From NCBI RefSeq assembly GCF_020400725.1, contig NZ_JAINVG010000019.1:1-64000 (forward strand): 64,000 nucleotides of DNA, read 5' to 3'. A program made the translations under genes and the position numbers. The notes below the pieces were generated by a model. That model was not told where the DNA came from. It was given only the letters and a program-made list of their open reading frames with translations, and searched no databases. Positions 57,602 to 64,000 of this stretch are shown here, in pieces. Source of the stretch: Streptomyces sp. NK15101. Lineage in GTDB: Bacteria > Actinomycetota > Actinomycetes > Streptomycetales > Streptomycetaceae. Within the stretch, counting starts at the first letter, position 1. Every line of letters starts with the position of its first letter.

Positions 57602-58531
57602 GTGAGTGCTGCGACGACGCGAAGCGGTACCCCGCGTACCCCGCGAGCCACGCGTACCCCCGACCGCCTGTGCGCGGAGGCCGTAGACCTCGCGCGGGAG
57701 GCCGCCGAGGAGGCGGCCGCGCCAGGGATCGTGGGCGCGCACGTCGAGGTCGTCGCGGAGGGCGACCGGGTCGTCACGCACTTCTTCGAGTCCAAGGAGC
57801 CCGGCTACCGGGGCTGGCGCTGGGCGGTGACCGTCACCCGCGCCTCCCGCGCCAAGAACGTCACGCTTGACGAAACCGTCCTGCTGCCCGGCGCGGACGC
57901 GCTCCTCGCCCCGGAGTGGGTGCCGTGGAGCGAGCGGCTGCGGCCCGGCGACATGGGCCCCGGCGACCTCCTCCCCACGGAGCAGGACGACCTGCGCCTG
58001 GAGCCCGGCTACTCGGGCGAGGACGCGCCGCCGCCGAACTCCGTCGTCTCGGAGGAGATGGAGGAGCACCTCGACGAGGAGGACGCGGAGCTCACGTCGC
58101 GCACCCCGTCGCGCGGGGCCATCGCCGCGGTCGCCGAGGAGCTCGGCATGCGCCGGGCGCGGGTCCTCTCGCGGTACGGGCTGCACGTGGCGGCGGACCG
58201 CTGGGACGAGGCGTTCGGAGCGAAGACCCCGATGGCGCAGGCGGCGCCCGCCTCGTGCGAGTCCTGCGCGTTCCTGGTGCCGCTGGCGGGCTCCCTGAAG
58301 CAGGCCTTCGGCATCTGCGCGAACGAGTTCTCGCCGGCGGACGGGCGGGTCGTGTCCCTCGCGTACGGCTGCGGGGGGCACTCGGAGGCCGCGGTCATGC
58401 CGAAGCCGCCGCGGCCGGCGCCGCCGGTGCTGGACTCCATGGCCGCGGACGAGTTCCCCCTCCGGCCGGCGAAGGACTCGGGCTCCACGACGGAACCGGA
58501 CGCGGCGTCGGAAGACCTGGGCCACTCGTAA
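57602..58531 (+). CDS. DUF3027 protein
   Basis: 309 aa from GTG (MSAATTRSG). DUF3027 signatures: CAEAVDLAREAAEEAA, VVTHFFESKEPGYRGWRWAVTVTRASRAKNVTLDETVLLPG, ESCAFLVPLAGSLKQAFGICANEFSPADGRVVSLAYGCGGHSEA with four conserved Cys that may bind a metal. The 382-bp gap upstream (57220-57601) is GC-rich and carries no further ORF I can support. Confidence 0.92.
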   Translation: MSAATTRSGTPRTPRATRTPDRLCAEAVDLAREAAEEAAAPGIVGAHVEVVAEGDRVVTHFFESKEPGYRGWRWAVTVTRASRAKNVTLDETVLLPGADALLAPEWVPWSERLRPGDMGPGDLLPTEQDDLRLEPGYSGEDAPPPNSVVSEEMEEHLDEEDAELTSRTPSRGAIAAVAEELGMRRARVLSRYGLHVAADRWDEAFGAKTPMAQAAPASCESCAFLVPLAGSLKQAFGICANEFSPADGRVVSLAYGCGGHSEAAVMPKPPRPAPPVLDSMAADEFPLRPAKDSGSTTEPDAASEDLGHS

Positions 58532-58618
58532 CACCCCGCCCGCGGGCACGCCCCTGCTGGGCGGCGCCCCGCCGCGCGGACTCGCGCCCGGCTGGGCGGT
58601 GCCCCCGCCCCCCGCCCG

Positions 58619-58925
58619 TGTGGGCAATCGTCCCGCTGGGCGGGACGGGTGGGCACACGGGACGGCGCCCTTCAGCGGCGCCTCCGCGTTCCGCGCCTGG
58701 ACCCGCACCACCAGGGAGCCGTGCACGGGGCGCGGGTCCAGGCCCATGAGCCTCGGGCGCCGGCAAGGGCGCCGTTCCGTTGTGCCCACCCTCCCCCAAG
58801 CTCTCGGCTCCGCTCGAGCAGGGGGGACCCCCTTGCCCCAGCGGAACGACTGCCCACAACGGGGCGCGGGTGGGCGCCGCCCCGGCGGAACGACCGCCCA
58901 CAACGGGGCGCGGCCCACAACGGAG
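58619..58925 (+). repeat. Long-palindrome intergenic element, copy E
   Basis: Most complete copy. Left end TGTGGGCAATCGTCCCGCTG, left inner arm GGGTGGGCACACGGGACGGC to CCTGGACCCGCACCAC, right inner arm GGCGCGGGTCCAGGCCC to GTTCCGTTGTGCCCACCC, core around 58795-58830, then right-end sequence repeated three times (CGGAACGA..GCCCACAACG). It lies between the DUF3027 and sacsin-like genes; the remainder up to 59169 is spacer. Confidence 0.88.
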
Positions 58926-59169
58926 CGCCCCCGGGCCACCAGAGGCGTGGCGCCCGGCGGACGGCCCCGGCCCGGCGAGGGCGCGGTGCTCGGCGGGTGC
59001 CCCGGGCACCGGGAGCGCGGCGCTCGGCAGGGGAGCGTCGGCGACCCCGCGCGCCCCCGGCCGTGACCGTGCCCCCGCGCTCCCCACCCCGCGCCGCACG
59101 GTACCTTCGGGCCCCGGGCTCAATGGTCCGGGAACGACCGCCCCGCAGAACCGCAGACTGGAGTCAGAC

Positions 59170-62100
59170 GTGAGCGTCAGCGTCCGGACGACGACCGACG
59201 GAACCGATCCCTTCGGCACCGCACGGCTGCGGCGGGGAGTGCTCGACGCCTGGGGCGCCAGCCCCGCCCGGTTCCGGGAGGACGCCAACGCCGAGGAGGA
59301 CCTCGCGCTCGGCGGCTACCGCGACCGCCTCGTCGTCGAGCTGGCCCAGAACGCCGCCGACGCCGCCCACCGCGCCGGCGTCACGGGCCGCCTCCGGCTG
59401 ACCCTGCACCCCGCCGACCCCGAGGGCCCCGCCGTCCTCGCCGCGGCGAACACCGGCGCCCCGCTGGACGCCGCCGGCGCCGAGTCGCTGTCCACCCTCC
59501 GCGCCTCCGCCAAGAGGGAGCAGGCGCACGGTGCCGTCGGCCGCTTCGGCGTCGGCTTCGCCGCCGTCCTCGCCGTCTCCGACGAGCCCGCCATTCTGGG
59601 CCGTCACGGCGGCGTCCGCTGGTCCCTCGCGGAGGCGCGGGAACTGGCCGCCGAGGCCGCCCGGTACAGCCCGGGCCTCGGCGACGAACTGCGCCGCCGA
59701 GACGGCCACGTACCGCTGCTGCGACTGCCGCTGCCCGCCGAGGGCACCGCCCCGGAGGGCTACGACACCGTCGTCGTCCTCCCGATGCGCGACGCGGCCG
59801 CCGAGGACCTGGCCGAGCGCCTCCTCGCCTCCGTCGACGACGCCCTGCTCCTCACCCTTCCGGGTCTCGCCGAGATCGTCGTGGAGACGACCGAAGGGGT
59901 ACGGACCCTCCGCCGCTCCGAGGACGACGGCTACGTCCGCATCGACGACTCCGCGACCGGCGGCCACCGCTGGCGGACCGTCACCCACGGCGGCCCGATC
60001 GAGCCCGAGCTCCTCAAGGACCGCCCGGTCGAGGAGCGCCTGCGCCCGCACTGGTCCGTCACCTGGGCCGTGCCCGTGGACGCCGAGGGCGCCCCCCGCT
60101 ACCCGCGTACGACCCCGGTCGTGCACGCCCCCACGCCCACCGACGAGCCGCTCGGCATCCCGGCGCTCCTCATCGCGTCCCTCCCGCTGGACACCGCCCG
60201 GCGGCACCCGGCGCCGGGGCCGCTCACCGACTTCCTGGTGCAGCGCGCGGCCGACGCGTACGCCGAACTGCTCTCCGACTGGGACCCGGTGACGACCGCC
60301 ACCCTCGACCTCGTGCCCGGGCCGCTCGGCAAGGGCCCGCTCGACGGGGCGCTGCGGGAGGCGATCCTGGACCGGCTGCCCAGGGTGGCGTTCCTGGCGC
60401 CCGCCGCGCCGTCCGAGGAGTTGCCCGCGCTCCGCCCGATCGAGGCGGAGGTCGTGGAGGGCGCGGGCGCGGAGACCGTCGAGGTCCTCGCCGAGGTGTT
60501 CCCGACGCTCCTGCCGGCCGGCCTGGAGCGGCGTCCCGAGCTGCGCACCCTCGGCATCGGCCGCGTACCGCTGACGGAGGCGATCGACCGCCTGGCGGGG
60601 GTGGACAGGGCGCCGACGTGGTGGTGGCGGCTGTACGACTCGCTCGCCGGCGTCGACCCGGACCGCCTGACGGGCCTGCCCGTGCCGCTCGCGGAGACCG
60701 CCGAGGGCAGCCGGATCCGTACGACGATCGGCCCCCGCCAGGTCCTCCTCCCGCAGGACCGCACCCCCGCCGAGTTGACCCGGCTCGGCCTGAAGGTGGC
60801 GCACCCGGAGGCGGCGCACCCGCTCCTGGAGAAGCTGGGGGCCCTGCCCGCCACGCCCCGCGCGGTCCTGACGACCCCGCAGGTGCGGGCGGCGGTCGCG
60901 GCCTCCCTCGACGCGGGGGAGATCTGGGACGAGGACGCCGACACCCTCGACGCGGAGGAGCTGGCCGAGACCGTCCTCGCGCTCGTCAGGGACGCGGAAC
61001 TCGAACCGGGCGACGAGCCCTGGCTCGGTGCGCTCGCGCTCCCCGACGAGGACGGCGAGCTCGCCCCGGCGGGCGAACTCGTCCTGCCCGGCTCGCCCTT
61101 CGCGGCCGTGATGCGCGAGGACGAACTCGCCTTCGTCGACGGCGGCCTGGCCGCCCGCTGGGGCGAGCAGCCGCTCGCCGCGTGCGGGGTCCTGGCGAAC
61201 TTCGCCCTGATCCGCGCGACCGATCTGGTCCTCGACCCGGACGAGATCGAGCCGCGCGAGGGCGACTATCCGGAGCCGGACGACGCGGGCCTGCTCGACG
61301 CGGTCGACGTCTGGTGCGAGGACGTCCTGGACCGCCTCCCGATGACCCCCGTGCCGCCCGTGGCGACGGAGATCGTGGCCGTACGGGACCTGGACCTGGT
61401 CGACGACGACTGCTGGCCCATGGCGCTCGCCCTCCTCGCGCAGCCGCCGCTCCGGGACGCCCTGACCCAGCCCGTACGGGTCCTCCTCCCGGACGGCACG
61501 ACGGAGACCGTCCGCTCGTACACCGCCTGGTGGCTGCGCGACCACCCGGTCCTGGACGGCCGTCACCCGGCGGGCCTCCGCGCGGAGGGCTCGGACCCCC
61601 TGCTCTCCGGCCTGTACGACTCCGCCGACGCGACCGGCTTCGAGGACGAGCAGGTCCTCCGGGCCCTGGGCGTCCGCACCTCGGTCGCGGCGCTCCTCGA
61701 CGAGCCGGGCGGCGCGGCGGAGCTGCTGACCCGTCTGGCGGACCCGTCGCGCGAGGTGACGGCCGTCCAGCTGCACGCCCTCTACACGGCCCTGGCGGAC
61801 CTGGACCCCGAGCAGGTGACGCTCCCCGACGAGCTGCGGGCGGTCGTGGACGGCGCCCTGGTCGTGGTCGACGCCTCGGAGGCCCTGGTGGCGGACGCCC
61901 CCGACCTGCTCCCGCTGGCCGGCGGCCTCCCCCTCCTCCCGGTCTCCCCGTCCCGCGCCGCGGACCTGGCCGACCTCTTCCAGGTCCGCCGCCTGAGCGA
62001 GGCCGTCGAGGCCGAGGTGACGACGGTCGGCGAGGAGCACGAGGTCCCGCCCTCGGTCCACGCCCTCCTGGGTCCGGCCACCCCCGCCTCGTACATCGAG

Positions 62101-62301
62101 CACGAGGAGCTCCACGCCGGCGGCACCGAGCTCGACTGGCGCCGCACCCCCGACGGCGTCGTCCACGCCGCCACCCTGGAAGGCGTGGCGGCCGGCCTCG
62201 CCTGGGCGGCCGGCCAGTGGCCCCGCCGCTTCGAGGTGGCGGCCCTCCTGGAGGACCCGTCGAGGACGGCGGAACTGGCGAGGGACCGCTGGTTCGACTA
62301 G
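59170..62301 (+). CDS. Large ATPase with sacsin-type N-terminal domain
   Basis: 1043 aa from GTG with GGAG 6 nt upstream. N-terminal GHKL-fold: N box RLVVELAQNAADAAHR, GRFGVGFAAVLAV. The rest (about 800 residues) is predicted helical/beta with no domain I can name, ending in a helical DP/RWFD tail. Sacsin-like proteins are chaperone-like in eukaryotes; in bacteria many are found in defence or quality control. Preceded by a repeat element and followed by a P-type ATPase, unrelated in strand. The sequence is well conserved in streptomycetes by my recollection. Confidence 0.88.
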   Translation: MSVSVRTTTDGTDPFGTARLRRGVLDAWGASPARFREDANAEEDLALGGYRDRLVVELAQNAADAAHRAGVTGRLRLTLHPADPEGPAVLAAANTGAPLDAAGAESLSTLRASAKREQAHGAVGRFGVGFAAVLAVSDEPAILGRHGGVRWSLAEARELAAEAARYSPGLGDELRRRDGHVPLLRLPLPAEGTAPEGYDTVVVLPMRDAAAEDLAERLLASVDDALLLTLPGLAEIVVETTEGVRTLRRSEDDGYVRIDDSATGGHRWRTVTHGGPIEPELLKDRPVEERLRPHWSVTWAVPVDAEGAPRYPRTTPVVHAPTPTDEPLGIPALLIASLPLDTARRHPAPGPLTDFLVQRAADAYAELLSDWDPVTTATLDLVPGPLGKGPLDGALREAILDRLPRVAFLAPAAPSEELPALRPIEAEVVEGAGAETVEVLAEVFPTLLPAGLERRPELRTLGIGRVPLTEAIDRLAGVDRAPTWWWRLYDSLAGVDPDRLTGLPVPLAETAEGSRIRTTIGPRQVLLPQDRTPAELTRLGLKVAHPEAAHPLLEKLGALPATPRAVLTTPQVRAAVAASLDAGEIWDEDADTLDAEELAETVLALVRDAELEPGDEPWLGALALPDEDGELAPAGELVLPGSPFAAVMREDELAFVDGGLAARWGEQPLAACGVLANFALIRATDLVLDPDEIEPREGDYPEPDDAGLLDAVDVWCEDVLDRLPMTPVPPVATEIVAVRDLDLVDDDCWPMALALLAQPPLRDALTQPVRVLLPDGTTETVRSYTAWWLRDHPVLDGRHPAGLRAEGSDPLLSGLYDSADATGFEDEQVLRALGVRTSVAALLDEPGGAAELLTRLADPSREVTAVQLHALYTALADLDPEQVTLPDELRAVVDGALVVVDASEALVADAPDLLPLAGGLPLLPVSPSRAADLADLFQVRRLSEAVEAEVTTVGEEHEVPPSVHALLGPATPASYIEHEELHAGGTELDWRRTPDGVVHAATLEGVAAGLAWAAGQWPRRFEVAALLEDPSRTAELARDRWFD

Positions 62302-62377
62302 GCCCCGTCCGGAGGGAGGGCGGGGCGGGGCCTTTCGCCGGCGGCGGCTCGCGGAAGGCGGCAGCGCCCGGCCCCGC

Positions 62378-64000
62378 CTACGCCGGGAACCTCCGGTCCA
62401 CCCACCGCCACGCGAACTCCAGCAGCGCCGCGCCCGCCGCCGCGACGGCCACCGCCGTCCACGGCATCGTCACGCCCACCAGTCTCAGGGCGAAGAAGTC
62501 CTGGAGCCAGGGGACGGCGAGGACCAGGAGGAAGGCGCCTCCCATGGCGGCGACCAGGGCGAGGCGCCACCAGGTGTAGGGGCGGGCGATGATCGCGAGG
62601 ACCCACATGGAGACCAGGAAGAGCGTGAGGGTGGCCGCGCTGGTCTCGGCGCCCAGGGCGTCCGTGCCCGTGTAGTGGTGGCGGGCCAGGAGGTACGTCG
62701 TGAAGGTGGCCGCCGCCGCGATGACGCCGCCGGGGACCGCGTACCGCATGACCCGGCGTACGAAGTTCGGCCTGGCGCGTTCCTTGTTGGGGGCCAGCGC
62801 GAGGAAGAAGGCCGGCACGCCGATCGTGAGGGTGGAGAGCAGGGTCAGGTGCCGGGGGAGGAACGGGTACTCCACCTGGGAGCAGACCACCAGGATCGCC
62901 AGGAGGACCGAGTAGACCGTCTTCGTGAGGAAGAGGGTCGCCACGCGCGTGATGTTGCCGATGACCCGGCGGCCCTCCGCCACCACCGACGGGAGCGTCG
63001 CGAAGCTGTTGTTCAGCAGGACGATCTGGGCCACCGCCCTCGTCGCCTCCGAGCCCGAGCCCATCGAGACGCCGATGTCCGCGTCCTTCAGCGCGAGGAC
63101 GTCGTTGACGCCGTCCCCCGTCATGGCGACGGTGTGGCCGTGGGACTGCAGCGCCGCCACCATGTCCCGTTTCTGCTGCGGCGAGACCCGGCCGAAGACC
63201 GCGTTCTCGTCCAGGACCTTCGCCATGTCCTCCCGGTCGGCGGGGAGCTTCCGGGCGTCCACGGTGTGCTCCGCGCCCGGCATGTCGAGCTTCGCGGCCA
63301 CCGCGCCCACGGAGACCGCGTTGTCGCCGGAGACGACCTTGGTGGCGACCTGCTGGTCGGCGAAGTAGGCGAGGGTGTCGGCGGCGTCGGGGCGCAGCCG
63401 CTGTTCCAGGACGACGAGGGCGGTGGGGCGGGCGTCGGCGGTGACCTCGGGGGAGTCGAGCTCGTGGACCGTGCGGACGAGGAGGAGGACCCGCAGGCCC
63501 TGTTCGTTGAGGCGGTCGATCTCGGTGAGGGCCGGATCGTCCGGGCGCAGGAGGACGTCGGGGGCGCCCAGGAGCCAGGTCGAGTCCTCGCCGTCGCCCT
63601 CGCTGAACGACGCGCCGCTGTACTTGCGGGCCGAGGAGAACGGCAGGCTCTCCGTGCAGCGCCATTCGACGGTGTCCGGGTAGGCGTCCTTGATGGCCTG
63701 GAGGGAGGCGTTCGGGCGCGGGTCGGACTCGCCGAGGGCGCCGAGCACCTTCCGTACGTATCCCTCGTCGCTGCCGTCGAGGGGGCGCAGTTCCGTGACG
63801 TCCATGCCGCCTTCGGTGAGCGTGCCCGTCTTGTCGAGGCAGACGACGTCGACCCGGGCCAGGCCCTCGATCGCGGGCAGCTCCTGGACGAGGCACTGTC
63901 TGCGGCCGAGCCGGATCACCCCGACCGCGAAGGCGACGGAGGTGAGGAGGACGAGACCCTCGGGGATCATCGGGACGATGCCGCCGACCGTGCGGGCGAC
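62378..64000 (-). CDS. CtpE-like P-type ATPase, 5' end outside the window
   Basis: 541 codons visible; the N-terminus lies beyond 64000. Visible: membrane helix 4 GGIVPMIPEGLVLLTSVAF, AVGVIRLGRRQCLVQELPAIEGL, phosphorylation DKTGTLTEGGM, ARKYSGASF, GDGVNDVLALKDADIGVSMGSGSEA, and six C-terminal helices. The IPEGL and the rest resemble the Ca2+-importing CtpE of mycobacteria. Substrate thus probably calcium. Confidence 0.9.
   Translation of the reverse strand, partial: VARTVGGIVPMIPEGLVLLTSVAFAVGVIRLGRRQCLVQELPAIEGLARVDVVCLDKTGTLTEGGMDVTELRPLDGSDEGYVRKVLGALGESDPRPNASLQAIKDAYPDTVEWRCTESLPFSSARKYSGASFSEGDGEDSTWLLGAPDVLLRPDDPALTEIDRLNEQGLRVLLLVRTVHELDSPEVTADARPTALVVLEQRLRPDAADTLAYFADQQVATKVVSGDNAVSVGAVAAKLDMPGAEHTVDARKLPADREDMAKVLDENAVFGRVSPQQKRDMVAALQSHGHTVAMTGDGVNDVLALKDADIGVSMGSGSEATRAVAQIVLLNNSFATLPSVVAEGRRVIGNITRVATLFLTKTVYSVLLAILVVCSQVEYPFLPRHLTLLSTLTIGVPAFFLALAPNKERARPNFVRRVMRYAVPGGVIAAAATFTTYLLARHHYTGTDALGAETSAATLTLFLVSMWVLAIIARPYTWWRLALVAAMGGAFLLVLAVPWLQDFFALRLVGVTMPWTAVAVAAAGAALLEFAWRWVDRRFPA

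Noticed and set aside
58780-59169. In-frame extension of the sacsin-type ATPase through repeat element E
   Set aside because: The extension is translated repeat; GTG at 59170 has GGAG at proper distance and begins the conserved protein.

Overview
The window is chromosomal DNA of a Streptomyces or very close relative. The base composition is extremely G+C rich, third codon positions are almost all G or C, GTG starts and GTGA stop/start overlaps are common, and the gene families are typically streptomycete (XRE/DUF5753 with DUF397, ECF41 sigma factor, futalosine menaquinone genes, DUF3027, DUF2771, HelD, bacterial XPB). I see no rRNA, tRNA, CRISPR array, transposase or phage gene. Function calls are from reading translations and motifs; no database search was possible.

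Layout. 1-9.4 kb: secreted ricin-type lectin, a winged-helix protein, a ribbon-helix-helix/PIN toxin-antitoxin pair, DUF2087 plus LysE exporter, then a TetR-controlled redox locus: pirin, MFS exporter and tetR on the minus strand, divergent from FMN reductase and MBL hydrolase, with shared operator-like palindromes. 9.1-11.4 kb: an ECF41 locus with AhpD/CMD protein and ECF41 sigma factor, divergent from DoxX and an SIGSVGS-repeat protein; both directions carry an exact ECF41-type promoter. 11.4-15.2 kb: XRE/DUF397, anti-sigma-like ATPase, YdeI/OmdA, TerD. 15.3-17.3 kb: secreted delta-60/DUF11/calcium-repeat protein.

17.8-30.8 kb is the most unusual region: PIG-L/LmbE deacetylase, glutamine-dependent asparagine synthetase, PrpF-like isomerase, a degenerate SDR, a methionyl-tRNA-synthetase-like protein that has lost KMSKS, an MshA-like glycosyltransferase, a 68-aa secreted peptide, two paralogous TrmB/LuxR regulators, a Fur regulator, a methyltransferase and a GNAT acetyltransferase. 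Glycosyltransferase plus PIG-L deacetylase plus aminoacyl-tRNA-synthetase-like ligase is the logic of mycothiol synthesis, so I propose a mycothiol-like or amino-acyl-sugar pathway under peptide-linked control. That is inference.

30.9-37.5 kb: a copper island (M56/BlaI pair, CsoR, CopA, CopZ, His-rich membrane-anchored protein, CutC) with four CsoR boxes and an unlisted 51-codon ORF directly behind one box. 37.6-48.5 kb: DUF2867/TetR, APH-like kinase, HelD, XPB helicase, a helicase-associated WYL-like protein and membrane proteins. 49.1-52 kb: iron-regulated siderophore ABC importer lacking a binding-protein gene. 52-58.5 kb: HAD phosphatase, cold-shock protein, MqnD/MqnB, DUF2771 lipoprotein, MFS, DUF3027. 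59.2-64 kb: a 1043-aa sacsin-type ATPase and the 3' part of a CtpE-like P-type ATPase running off the window.

A ~300-bp intergenic element forming a long imperfect palindrome occurs four times (20.6, 39.8, 48.7, 58.6 kb), and its ~45-bp core occurs once more alone (35.2 kb). Small tandem repeats near gene ends are also frequent.
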